Numbered from the stretch's first letter, positions 1 to 7,331 are shown. The stretch: DNA of 11,420 bases from Desulfovibrio sp. UBA2564 (GCA_002340305.1 DDLU01000234.1:1-11420); one strand, 5' to 3'. Notes: generated by a model from the letters alone, not told the origin. Translations and numbers: made by a program.

Positions 1-2681
1 AGCAGAATGATGACCGGATAAATAAAGTTTCCGAACAGAGCCGCCATAAGCAGGTAGGTAATTACAACCGCCAGCAGGAAGTTCCACTGCATGGCCTCGC
101 GGGTCTGGGTCAGCTTATCAGCCGCACCGGACATACGCACGTTTACGCCGTCCATAAGCCCCATTTCCTTAACCTTGGGAATAAGCTGATTTTGGACAAT
201 ATCCATCGCCTGCTCAAGCGGCATGGATTTGGGCGGAGTAATCTGTAAAGTTACTGTCCTCTGACGCTCAAGATGACGAATCTGGGTAATACCGTAAGTT
301 CTTTCCAGATGGGAAAGAGATGATACCGGAACAGCCCAGCCTTGCGGGGTTGCCACAAGGGACTCGTAGAGATCTTCCGGAGTACTTACCCGATGGTCCG
401 AAGCCATGAGCTTCAAGTCGATCTTTTTCTTACCTTCTTCCTTGAAGTCACCGATCTTGCGACCATCCATGAGCACATCAAGAGCCTCACCAAGTTCCTG
501 ACTGGACATGCCTGCTGCACGCAGACGGTCACGCTCAGGAACTATGCGCACTTCCGGATAAAGCATTTCAAGGGATGGAATAGGACGTACCTGACCTCCG
601 GGAATGGCCTGCTGGGCCATGCCGAACATCGTTCCGGCAGCCGCCATGAGCTTGGGAAGTTCCGGGCCACTGAAATCAACAGCAACCATACGCCCTTTCC
701 CAAGACCTGTCTCAAAAATAGATGCTTGCAGACTGACTCCGAACATACCCGGAATTGAACTCATAATCCGGTTAAAAAGCGGAATCAAATCAGCCGGACG
801 TTCCTCATCACCGGAGCTGGCACCAAAAAGGTTGATATCCGGGGCAGAAACGTAAAACATCTGATCGATTGATGGAAAACCGTCCTTTTCCTGCTTCATA
901 TGCGGCTCAGCTTGAGCTGCGATATACTCACCGATAGATTCGCGTTCTTCGAAAGAAAGCCCCGGCGGCGGGATAAGAATAGACAGAATAAAATTCCTGT
1001 TCCCCTGCGGCAGATATTCCATCTTCGGAAAGAAAGAAATCACCAGCAAAGCCGAAGCCGCCACCAGAATGGCAACAGTAGAAAGCCTTGTAGCCCAGTT
1101 GCGGATAGCAAGGCTGAGCACTCCCATAACCGCATCAGAGAACTTGGCTCCAATTCCGGTCAAGATGTTCTTTTTGACCTTCTTTTCACGTTTGGAAAAA
1201 GAGTAGAACTGCTTTGCCAGCATGGGAATTACGGAAACAGAAACAAACAACGACAAAGAAATAGCGCAGGTTACTGCAATAGCGATATCCTTGAACAGCT
1301 GTCCTGCTTCCTCTTCAATAAAAATAACCGGGAGGAATACCGCAACGGTTGTCAGGGTCGAAGCCAGGACAGCCCCCCAAACCTCGCTGGCACCATCATA
1401 AGCAGCACTGTAAGGACGCTTGCCCATCCCGCGATGACGGTCAATGTTCTCAAGAACAACAATAGCGTTATCCACCAGCATACCAACCGCAAAGGAAATG
1501 CCGGACATACTTACGATATTCAGTGTGCGCCCCAAGCCCCCAAAGACGATAAACGAACCGACTACAGAGATGGGGATAGCGATGGCAACAATGATGGTCG
1601 CAGAGAATGACTGCAAAAAGATGAGCAGGACGATAACCGCCAACACACCACCGATGATGATATTTTGCTTTACGAGATCAATCGCACCATTGATATACGG
1701 AGCCTGATCGTAGACCCAATCAAGAAAGACACCATTCTTGGCAAGAACACCTGCATTAAGCTCTTCAACAACCTTACGCACACTTTTGGTTACTTCAAGG
1801 ACGTTGGAACCGGGTTCCGGCTTTACACCGACAGCAATCCCGGGAACACCGTTATGAAGCATGGCAACAGTTTGCTTGGCAACCCCGGGAACGACCTTAC
1901 CCACATCTGCGATAGTCACCCGCTGCTGACCGGAAGAAGTAATTACAACATTCTCAATCTCCTCAGGGCTTTTGAATTCCGAGGTGGTACGGATACGGTA
2001 ATCACGGCGGCCGACACCGAGGTTCCCTGCGGAAACGTTGGCGTTCTCACTTTGCAGAACCTTGATAACCTTATCAATGGTCAGGTTATAGGCTGCCAGT
2101 TTTTCCGGTGCGATGATGATGTGCATCTCATTTTCGGTACCACCGCCGATGAACAGGTCCGCAACACCGTCCACGCGTTCGAGGTACTGACGCACGTCAT
2201 CTTCAAAATAGGTCGCAAATTCATTGATATGCTGTTTGGTGTCCGGCAAAGTACGCAGGATCATCCAGATAACCGGAGAAGCAGAGGCACCGGTAGCGGA
2301 AATAATCGGACGGTCTGAATCGGAAGGATACTTCTTAACCTCATTCAGCTTGTTGGAAACCCTGAGCAGCGCATCGTCAATGTCTGTACCGATCTTGAAC
2401 CGCAGGGAAATTCTCCCGAAGCTGTCAAAGCATTCAGATTCCATCTCAATAAGCCCTGTTACACCCTTGAGAACTTTTTCCTGTTCCTCAATGATATCAC
2501 GCTCAATCTCATAAGGGGTTGCCCCGCTCCAAGTTGTATCAACTGTAATTTCCGGTTCAGTTACCGAAGGGGAAAGCTGGTACGGAAGACCGGAAAGAGC
2601 CAGTCCGCCAAAAAGCACCAGCAGGATCACTCCAACCAGCACAGAGACCGGCTTTTCGATTGAAAATTTTACAAAATCCAT
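1..2681 (-). CDS. RND-family efflux pump, inner-membrane permease subunit (partial, C-terminus off the left edge)
   Basis: This is a proton-driven resistance-nodulation-division transporter, the inner-membrane part of a tripartite exporter. Reading down from the ATG at 2681 gives 893 open codons with no stop; family members are about 1030-1050 residues, so roughly the last 150 are outside. The N-terminus (MDFVKFSIEKPVSVLVGVIL) is the usual cytoplasmic stub plus TM1. A first periplasmic porter region (about 33-335) precedes TM2-TM6 (about 337-485). TM4 carries GMLVDNAIVV at 401-410, matching the AcrB Asp407/Asp408 pair with D404 kept and N405 in the second place. TM7 is near 529-548, a second porter region follows, and TM8 starts near 864. 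A GGAG ribosome binding site sits 6 bases before ATG. The start lies 21 bases after the adaptor gene's stop, so the two form an operon. It resembles the HAE1 (drug/hydrophobe) type rather than heavy-metal pumps, but the substrate cannot be read from sequence. The reverse frames across this gene are shadows. Confidence 0.95.
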   Translation of the reverse strand, partial: MDFVKFSIEKPVSVLVGVILLVLFGGLALSGLPYQLSPSVTEPEITVDTTWSGATPYEIERDIIEEQEKVLKGVTGLIEMESECFDSFGRISLRFKIGTDIDDALLRVSNKLNEVKKYPSDSDRPIISATGASASPVIWMILRTLPDTKQHINEFATYFEDDVRQYLERVDGVADLFIGGGTENEMHIIIAPEKLAAYNLTIDKVIKVLQSENANVSAGNLGVGRRDYRIRTTSEFKSPEEIENVVITSSGQQRVTIADVGKVVPGVAKQTVAMLHNGVPGIAVGVKPEPGSNVLEVTKSVRKVVEELNAGVLAKNGVFLDWVYDQAPYINGAIDLVKQNIIIGGVLAVIVLLIFLQSFSATIIVAIAIPISVVGSFIVFGGLGRTLNIVSMSGISFAVGMLVDNAIVVLENIDRHRGMGKRPYSAAYDGASEVWGAVLASTLTTVAVFLPVIFIEEEAGQLFKDIAIAVTCAISLSLFVSVSVIPMLAKQFYSFSKREKKVKKNILTGIGAKFSDAVMGVLSLAIRNWATRLSTVAILVAASALLVISFFPKMEYLPQGNRNFILSILIPPPGLSFEERESIGEYIAAQAEPHMKQEKDGFPSIDQMFYVSAPDINLFGASSGDEERPADLIPLFNRIMSSIPGMFGVSLQASIFETGLGKGRMVAVDFSGPELPKLMAAAGTMFGMAQQAIPGGQVRPIPSLEMLYPEVRIVPERDRLRAAGMSSQELGEALDVLMDGRKIGDFKEEGKKKIDLKLMASDHRVSTPEDLYESLVATPQGWAVPVSSLSHLERTYGITQIRHLERQRTVTLQITPPKSMPLEQAMDIVQNQLIPKVKEMGLMDGVNVRMSGAADKLTQTREAMQWNFLLAVVITYLLMAALFGNFIYPVIIL

Positions 2682-2702
2682 GAGTTACTCCGGCCCACCG
2701 GG

Positions 2703-3758
2703 CTACTTGTTATCAATGACCACAGGCTGTCCGGGCCTAAGTCTTTCGTTACCCTTGGTGACGATATCCATTCCGGCTTTAAGACCTTTGCCGCGAACCC
2801 CGGCATTCATGCCCTTGAATCCAATAACCTGAACAGGAAAAGGCTGCGCTTTACCGTCGATAACACCAATAACCATAGTAGTTCCGCGCAATGTGATCAC
2901 AGCATCACGGGGAACAACAACGGTTTTGCTGGCAAGGCCGTTAGGCAGGGAAACACGGGCTTCCATGCCCTGCTTGAAACCATTCTTGCTGATAATTCTG
3001 ATCTTTACCGGAAAAGTACGGCTGGCAACATCACCACGGGGAATAACCGCGAAGACTTTACCTTTATATTCTTTACCACCAGCGTTGATGCCAACCTCAA
3101 GTCCGGGCTTAACCACCTGCGCTACATCCTGCGGAACGTTGACTACAACATCGTAACTGGTGTTCATCCCCAGTTTGACCACATCTTCACCAATAGAAAG
3201 CCATTCACCGAGATAGACGGAACGTTTAAGGACGATACCGTCAAAAGGAGCCCGGATTATTTTTTTGGAAAGCTGAATCTGGAGGCGGCGCAATTTGGCC
3301 TGAGAGGACGCAAGTTCACTTTCCATAGCGATAGCTTTGAATCGCTTGGAGTCATACTCACCTTCGTGAACGGAGCCTGTTTTAAAAAGTTTGGTAATGC
3401 GTTGATCGTTGCGCTTGGCAAGATCGTAGTTTGCCTTGGACTCAGCGTAAGCAGCCTTTGCCGCACGAATTTCAGTATTAAGCAGATCCGAACTGAGCCT
3501 GATCAGAACATCGCCCCTGCGGACGGCATCCCCTTCTTCGACTTCAACTTTGACAATTTTACCGCTTACCTCTGATGCTACATCTGAAGTTTCAGAGAAA
3601 TAAACAGTGCCGATGTAGGATGATTCAGGTGCCACCTGTCCGGCAAATGATTTTGAGACAGCCACATGGGCCGGAGGCATTTGCGGTGCCTTTTTCTCTT
3701 CAGCAAAGGCTGGACATGCAGCAAGTATAAAAATCAAAACAAATATAATCCGTTGCAT
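2703..3758 (-). CDS. RND efflux periplasmic adaptor (membrane fusion protein)
   Basis: This periplasmic adaptor links the RND pump to an outer-membrane channel. The 351-residue protein has a hydrophobic export signal at 4-19. The first lipoyl half-motif is at about 63-90 (EVSGKIVKVEVEEGDAV). A short alpha-helical hairpin rich in Ala, Lys and Glu spans about 93-165. The second lipoyl half is at 168-190 (IIRAPFDGIVLKRSVYLGEW), followed by beta-barrel and membrane-proximal parts to the C-terminus. The length is normal for short adaptors. Start ATG at 3758 has GGAG 7 bases upstream. The signal is ambiguous: AFA|EE fits signal peptidase I after residue 19, but LAAC at 12-15 also fits a lipobox, which would make it an acylated adaptor like MexA. 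It is the first gene of the operon and the pump follows after 21 bases. No outer-membrane factor gene is visible. A TATAAT on this strand (3777-3782) lies very close to the start and lacks a good -35, so I do not call it the promoter. Confidence 0.95.
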   Translation of the reverse strand: MQRIIFVLIFILAACPAFAEEKKAPQMPPAHVAVSKSFAGQVAPESSYIGTVYFSETSDVASEVSGKIVKVEVEEGDAVRRGDVLIRLSSDLLNTEIRAAKAAYAESKANYDLAKRNDQRITKLFKTGSVHEGEYDSKRFKAIAMESELASSQAKLRRLQIQLSKKIIRAPFDGIVLKRSVYLGEWLSIGEDVVKLGMNTSYDVVVNVPQDVAQVVKPGLEVGINAGGKEYKGKVFAVIPRGDVASRTFPVKIRIISKNGFKQGMEARVSLPNGLASKTVVVPRDAVITLRGTTMVIGVIDGKAQPFPVQVIGFKGMNAGVRGKGLKAGMDIVTKGNERLRPGQPVVIDNK

Positions 3759-3954
3759 AGATAGGCTCCGATATAAATTATAACTTTATTTTCTAAAGGC
3801 ACTTTACGTGAGATCAGAGTATAGTCAACAAGGATAAGAATTCAACAATATTAAGTATGCGCCCACCTGCTCAAGACCAAAATTAAGCCCCGAAAAAGCA
3901 CACCCTGAATTTTATAATATACCTTGCCGGGAATAGTGCAGCATACTGGGGGAG

Positions 3955-4317
3955 ATGAACAACCCTTATCGTATAAAAGCGAGTATGAATAAGCTAATCT
4001 TTACATTTATTGTGGTTCTGACTTTCCTTAATAGCAGTAGCGCACAGGCCCTGACCATACAGAATAAATGCAAATATCCTGTAGCGGGTTCGGTAACAAT
4101 TGCTGAAAGCAAGGTAAGCGTTGCCCAGTTCCGACTCATTCCCGGACAGACAAAGCATTTTCTTAACGGTTTCAGTAAAATGCAACTGATTGTGCGCACT
4201 ATCCCGGATGTCTACAATCTGGATAAACTCAAAATTACTTCGACAGAAGTAAGTAACCCGGACAGTCACATTGAGCTTAAGCATTCTACCGAAGGCGTAA
4301 AATATAAAGTTGAATAA
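3955..4317 (+). CDS. small secreted protein of unknown function
   Basis: I do not recognise this family. The 120-residue frame begins with a charged stretch, then a clear export signal (MNKLIFTFIVVLTFLNSSSAQA), with likely cleavage after AQA and a mature domain of about 88 residues. The mature part is rich in beta-prone residues, has one cysteine, and opens LTIQNKCKYPVAGSVTI followed by LIPGQTKHF. That pattern is loosely like the first strands of thaumatin-like domains, but the disulphide cysteines are missing, so this is only a hint. The start is uncertain. GGGGGAG touches the ATG at 3955, which is too close for a normal ribosome binding site. The in-frame ATG at 3985 gives a more typical signal peptide but has only a weak upstream GCGAG. 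A TATAAT at 3913-3918 is a possible -10. The gene stands alone, divergent from the efflux operon and convergent with icd. Confidence 0.7.
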   Translation: MNNPYRIKASMNKLIFTFIVVLTFLNSSSAQALTIQNKCKYPVAGSVTIAESKVSVAQFRLIPGQTKHFLNGFSKMQLIVRTIPDVYNLDKLKITSTEVSNPDSHIELKHSTEGVKYKVE

Positions 4318-4340
4318 TCTACTGCCAACTACGTTTTTAC

Positions 4341-4371
4341 AAAAGAAAACCCCCTGTACGATAGCAAGGGG
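4341..4371 (-). terminator. rho-independent terminator downstream of icd
   Basis: The stem is CCCCT (4351-4355) with AGGGG (4367-4371), with an 11-base loop. On the minus strand it is followed by TTTTCTTTT (complement of 4341-4349), so it mainly ends icd transcription, about 57 bases past the stop. The plus-strand side lacks a T-run, so it would be a weak stop for the small secreted-protein gene. Confidence 0.65.
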
Positions 4372-4427
4372 ACTTCCTACTTTCAGCCTCAGTCAATTTA
4401 TACTGGACAGGTCCTTTTAGGAACTTA

Positions 4428-5573
4428 TTACAGATTAGCGAGAATAATCTCACCGAATTCTTTGCAGCCAACCTGTTCGGCTCCGCTGATTTGACCAGCC
4501 AGATCAACAGTTACTTTCTTGGCTGCAAGAGCTTTTTCAACTGCATTCTTGATCAGAACAGCAGCTTCGCCCATGCCATTATTTTCAAGCATCATGGCAC
4601 CTGAAAGAAGAATACTGCCGGGGTTGGCAAGGTCCTTACCTGCGATAGTAGGTGCAGTTCCGTGAGTTGCTTCATAGATGGCAAGTTTATCACCCATGTT
4701 CACACCCGGAGCAAGGCCAAGTCCGCCGACCTGTGCTGCAAGGGCATCAGAAAGATAATCACCATTAAGGTTGGTAGTCGCAACTACGCTGTACTGTTCG
4801 GGACGCATGAGCAGCTCCTGAAACATAGCGTCTGCAATGCGGTCATTGATCACGACCTTACCGGTCGCGCCTTCACCTTCTTTGACAACCTGTCCGGCAT
4901 AATCTTCCTCAGCAAGGTCATAACCCCACTGACGGAATCCACCTTCGGTAAATTTCATAATATTGCCTTTGTGGACCAGAGTCACAGAATCACGATTCTG
5001 GGCAATTGCGTAATCAATTGCCCGGCGCACAAGTCGTTTGGAGCCGGCAGGAGTGATGGGCTTGATACCTACACCTGCGGTGGGATCAATTTTGGCACCC
5101 ATTTCATCTACCAAAAATTCAATGACCTTCTTTGCTTCGGGGGAAGCAGAACTCCACTCGATGCCGGCATAAACGTCTTCAGTATTCTCACGGAATAAAA
5201 CGATATCTACCAGATCGGGGCGTTTAACAGGAGATTCAATTCCTTCAAAATAACGGATGGGACGAATACAGGCGTAGAGATCAAAAACCTGTCTCAGAGT
5301 AACATTAAGAGAGCGGATCCCCTTACCGACCGGAGTCTGCAAAGGACCTTTAATAGCCAATTCAGCTTTAGCAAGAGTATCGAGAGTTGCTTGCGGTAGA
5401 TACTCACCGGTTGCTTCATATGCTTTTTCACCGGCAAGAAGTTCAGACCATTCAATTTTCTTTGCGCCGGAGTAGGCTTTATCAAGAGCGGCATCAATAA
5501 CAGGGCGGGCTGCCCCCCAAACTTCAGATCCGATACCGTCACCTTCAATGAAGTATACTGTTTTTGTAGACAA
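4428..5573 (-). CDS. icd: isocitrate dehydrogenase (E. coli Icd type), coenzyme preference possibly NAD
   Basis: It oxidatively decarboxylates isocitrate to 2-oxoglutarate in the cytoplasm. The 381-residue protein is shorter at the N-terminus than E. coli Icd (416). Substrate-loop and active-site residues are present: S88 and N90 in GIRSLNVTLRQ, R94, R104, R128 in RENTEDVYAGIEW, Y135, K202 in HKGNIMKFTEG, and metal ligands D248, D272 and D276 (NLNGDYLSDALAAQVGG). The coenzyme loop reads HGTAPTIAGKDLANPGS. At the E. coli NADP-specificity positions K344, Y345, V351, Y391 and R395 it has T309, I310, A316, V356 and G360, so the usual 2'-phosphate contacts are missing (see findings). The start is TTG at 5573, with GAGGAG about 6 bases upstream, and two stop codons are in tandem. 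It is a single-gene unit with its own terminator. Confidence 0.96.
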   Translation of the reverse strand: MSTKTVYFIEGDGIGSEVWGAARPVIDAALDKAYSGAKKIEWSELLAGEKAYEATGEYLPQATLDTLAKAELAIKGPLQTPVGKGIRSLNVTLRQVFDLYACIRPIRYFEGIESPVKRPDLVDIVLFRENTEDVYAGIEWSSASPEAKKVIEFLVDEMGAKIDPTAGVGIKPITPAGSKRLVRRAIDYAIAQNRDSVTLVHKGNIMKFTEGGFRQWGYDLAEEDYAGQVVKEGEGATGKVVINDRIADAMFQELLMRPEQYSVVATTNLNGDYLSDALAAQVGGLGLAPGVNMGDKLAIYEATHGTAPTIAGKDLANPGSILLSGAMMLENNGMGEAAVLIKNAVEKALAAKKVTVDLAGQISGAEQVGCKEFGEIILANL

Positions 5574-5956
5574 AACGATCTCCTCAAATCATAGGCACAG
5601 CTCCGGCTCCTTACGACTGTGCAGTGGATTTTATTAGGCAGGGCTGGACGGATTTTCGAGTTATTGCGTAAACTGAAAAGAAGAACCGGATGACTTCCGT
5701 CCGCGGGCTGGACAAAGGCAGGAATGTATCTACATTTCTGGATTCAGGCTGGAGATATAGGTCATTCTTGCAAAAAAGTAAAGGCGACACCAATTAACGC
5801 ATCATTAAAACACTTAATTCTCAAAAAAATCAAACAAAGAATTTTTATCAAATCAAAACAGGCTAAACAGTACATAGTTCACAATCATGGAAAATCGAAA
5901 AGGGAGGCCCGGTGTCCGGACCTCCCTTTCTGAGTGTACTGTACTCACCCGTGTTG
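5574..5956. other. intergenic region between icd and flagellin: icd upstream sequence, AT-rich stretch, flagellin terminator
   Basis: This holds the upstream region of icd and the 3' end of the flagellin unit. An inverted repeat GCACAG (5595-5600) / CTGTGC (5617-5622) with a 16-base loop sits just before the icd ribosome binding site and could fold in its 5' leader. GGGCTGGAC occurs at 5641-5649 and 5705-5713, and a related GGCTGGA near 5748. I found no convincing -35/-10 pair for icd. From about 5785 to 5900 the sequence is AT-rich and I see no gene. The plus-strand frame 5724-5933 has no ribosome binding site and reads into the terminator. Confidence 0.5.
5891..5929 (-). terminator. strong rho-independent terminator of the flagellin gene
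   Basis: The near-perfect inverted repeat AAAGGGAGG-C-CCGG-TGT-CCGG-A-CCTCCCTTT spans 5899-5929, with one internal C/A mismatch and a 3-base loop. On the minus strand it is followed by T-rich TTTTCGATTTT. It lies 28 bases past the flagellin stop. The stem symmetry could also stop plus-strand transcription. Confidence 0.9.
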
Positions 5957-6841
5957 TTATCCACCGATGAGCTGCATTGCCATCCTGGGCATACCGTTTG
6001 CCTGGGAAAGCATGGCTACTGCGGACTGAGTTAGAATCTGATTTCTGGTAAACTCGGTCATTTCAGTCGCAACGTCTACGTCGGAGATACGTGATTCCGA
6101 AGCCTGGACGTTTTCAGCCTGGATTGAGAGGTTGGTAATGGTATTTTCCAGTCTGTTCTGGAGAGCACCGAGATTTGCGCGAATCTTATCCTTGGAGATA
6201 ATTGCATTCTGCAACTTATCAAGAGACTTCTGCGCCAGTGCCTGCGTCGAGACAGAGTTACCGGCAGCCAGACCAACACCGAGAGCAGAAGCTGTAGAGG
6301 TGTTAATTGCGATGTAGTAATAGTCTTCCGCGCTATCGTTACCGGTTCCGAAGTGGATCTTTACGGGACCGTTGGACTTAAGCTCTGCACCGCTGTGAGC
6401 TGAGACCTCACCGGACATATTACCGTTAAGCAAATGGATACCGTTAAAGTCGGTCGCATTCGCGATACGGGTAATTTCTGAAGCCATGGCCTGATACTCA
6501 GAGTCAATGATCAAGCGCTGGTCAGAGTTGTAGGTACCGGTTGCTGCCTGAGTTGCAAGTTCCTTCATACGGATGAGCTTTTCATCGATAACACCGAGAG
6601 CTCCATCTGCAGTCTGGATCATAGAGATGGCATCATTTGCGTTACGAATACCCTGATTCAGGGATTTAATATCGGCACGCATAAGTTCGCGAATTGCAAG
6701 ACCTGCGGCATCATCTGCTGCGGTTCCCACACGAAGACCTGAAGACAGGCGGCGGGTTGATACACCGAGGTTACCATATGATTCCTGCAAGTTACGAGCG
6801 GCATTAGTGGCCATCAAGTTGTGATTGATTACGAGCGACAT
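5957..6841 (-). CDS. fliC: flagellin (short, mostly D0/D1 core)
   Basis: Flagellin is the filament subunit, exported through the flagellar type III system. The 294 residues are close to a minimal flagellin. The conserved N-terminal D0/D1 helices cover 1-140 (MSLVINHNLMATNAARNL; RRLSSGLRVGTAADDAAGLAI at 30-50; MIQTADGALGVIDEKLIRMKEL at 74-95). A small variable part covers about 141-205. The conserved C-terminal D1/D0 covers 206-294 (RANLGALQNRLENT; ESRISDVDVATEMTEFTRNQIL) and ends MAMQLIGG. There is no signal peptide, as expected. Start ATG at 6841 has a very strong AAGGAGG 7 bases upstream. The gene is single with a strong terminator. The upstream region is unusual: a sigma-54-type promoter near 7315-7331 and a long hairpin-rich leader, plus a likely CsrA site (separate entries). 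No sigma-28 promoter close to the gene was found. The symbol fliC is used generically; flaA or flaB would be equally fair. Confidence 0.97.
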   Translation of the reverse strand: MSLVINHNLMATNAARNLQESYGNLGVSTRRLSSGLRVGTAADDAAGLAIRELMRADIKSLNQGIRNANDAISMIQTADGALGVIDEKLIRMKELATQAATGTYNSDQRLIIDSEYQAMASEITRIANATDFNGIHLLNGNMSGEVSAHSGAELKSNGPVKIHFGTGNDSAEDYYYIAINTSTASALGVGLAAGNSVSTQALAQKSLDKLQNAIISKDKIRANLGALQNRLENTITNLSIQAENVQASESRISDVDVATEMTEFTRNQILTQSAVAMLSQANGMPRMAMQLIGG

Positions 6842-6848
6842 AATAATT

Positions 6849-6896
6849 CCTCCTTGAATTATCTATAAAAATTCGCCTGAGCGGTTCCTTCCACTC
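6849..6896 (-). promoter_or_regulatory. candidate CsrA-binding pair: GGA hairpin plus flagellin Shine-Dalgarno
   Basis: On the flagellin strand a hairpin GAGTGG-AAGGAA-CCGCTC (6896 down to 6879) shows GGA in a six-base loop, closed by two G-C pairs and containing one U.G wobble. About 35 bases further on, the ribosome binding site AAGGAGG (6855-6849) supplies more GGA. CsrA dimers favour A(N)GGA in hexaloops and often bridge one such site to the Shine-Dalgarno; this is established for the Bacillus subtilis flagellin leader, where FliW relieves repression. The hairpin and motif are seen. The CsrA role is inference, and no csrA or fliW gene is in the window. Confidence 0.45.
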
Positions 6897-6962
6897 CGAC
6901 CTTTTACTGGTTAAATATTCAGTTCAAAATTCCGCTTGAATTTTCACTGCATAAAATACCCT

Positions 6963-7304
6963 CCGGAACAGTTCGACTTACGGCCCACGGCCTGGTAGCC
7001 CGGATTACCACCGACACTTCATTTTGAGCATCTTCGGGCATTACCTGCATATGGACTCACGCAGGTGTCCGCTTAATCTTAAGCTAAGACGCGGGACTCC
7101 CTAATGAGTCCGCGACTCTGTACAGGCACGGCCATGCGGCGGTGATTCTCACATGTCCCGTTCTGGGAAATTTCTCTATGCGTTAACGTCCGCACATTAC
7201 CAACCTCCGAGAACCACACTCGACCAAATGCCTTTAGCTGCTCATGAAATCATCGATATCCTTCCGGCTACTCCCCCCTGTTGTCTGGTTAGAGATGTAC
7301 TCTG
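6963..7304 (-). ncRNA. candidate long structured leader RNA upstream of flagellin, family not recognised
   Basis: This stretch has no credible protein gene but carries many short inverted repeats. Plus-strand coordinates of the stems: 6982-6992 (GGCC/GGCC), 6993-7010 (TGGTA/TACCA), 7043-7066 (ACCTGC/GCAGGT) nested with 7013-7017/7065-7069 (GACAC/GTGTC), 7071-7084 (GCTTAATCTTAAGC), 7090-7114 (CGC-GGACTC/GAGTCC-GCG, one bulge), 7142-7152 (GTGA/TCAC), 7156-7168 (TCCC/GGGA), 7178-7195, 7208-7222 (CGAG/CTCG) and 7291-7303. CCGGAA (6963-6968) and TTCCGG (7262-7267) could close the domain. The 7178-7195 stem, like the CsrA-type hairpin downstream, pairs fully only on the minus strand through G.U, which points to transcription with flagellin. 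The predicted sigma-54 start (about 7304) falls one base before the first hairpin. There is no convincing GC-rich stem plus T-run before the flagellin start, so it is more likely an mRNA leader of about 463 bases than a separate sRNA. It lacks the hallmark motifs I know for tmRNA, RNase P, SRP RNA, cobalamin or c-di-GMP riboswitches. Confidence 0.5.
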
Positions 7305-7314
7305 CCGATAGAAT

Positions 7315-7331
7315 TGCAATGGGTGTGCCTG
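7315..7331 (-). promoter_or_regulatory. sigma-54 (RpoN) promoter driving the flagellin leader
   Basis: The minus strand reads CAGGCACACCCATTGCA. The -24 element GGCAC (7329-7325) and -12 element TTGC (7319-7316) keep the invariant GG-N10-GC spacing and match the consensus TGGCAC-N5-TTGCW at all but the first base. The expected start is near 7304. Sigma-54 control of flagellar genes through an enhancer-binding protein is well established. No activator gene is in the window. The AT-rich 7340-7440 stretch upstream contains TATCAAGAAGTCT (7417-7405), a near match to an IHF site, which would suit looping from an upstream enhancer. Confidence 0.72.

Noticed and set aside
342..2514. Several long plus-strand reading frames across the efflux pump gene
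   Set aside because: They are shadows of a clearly coding minus-strand RND gene: no domains, no ribosome binding sites, and overlapping frames.
3777..3782. TATAAT on the minus strand as the efflux operon promoter
   Set aside because: It would start transcription at or within the ribosome binding site of the adaptor gene, and no good -35 is present.
4662..5198. 178-codon plus-strand frame inside icd
   Set aside because: It is antisense to a fully conserved enzyme gene and shows no recognisable family.
5724..5933. 69-codon plus-strand frame in the icd-flagellin gap
   Set aside because: It is Lys/Ile-rich from AT-rich DNA, has no ribosome binding site and reads through the flagellin terminator.
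6963..7304. Possibility that the structured region is tmRNA, RNase P RNA, SRP RNA, 6S RNA or a known riboswitch
   Set aside because: Read on both strands, the hallmark motifs I know for these families are absent. Only a covariance-model search would settle it.
7153..7311. 52-codon plus-strand reading frame starting MSRSGKFLYALTSAHY
   Set aside because: It runs antisense through the hairpin-rich region, has no convincing ribosome binding site, and its composition is explained by the palindromic stems. It ends inside the flagellin promoter region.
7304..7311. GCCGATAG on the plus strand, close to a sigma-28 -10 box (GCCGATAA)
   Set aside because: There is no TAAA-like -35 at the needed 15-base spacing, and it points away from flagellin.
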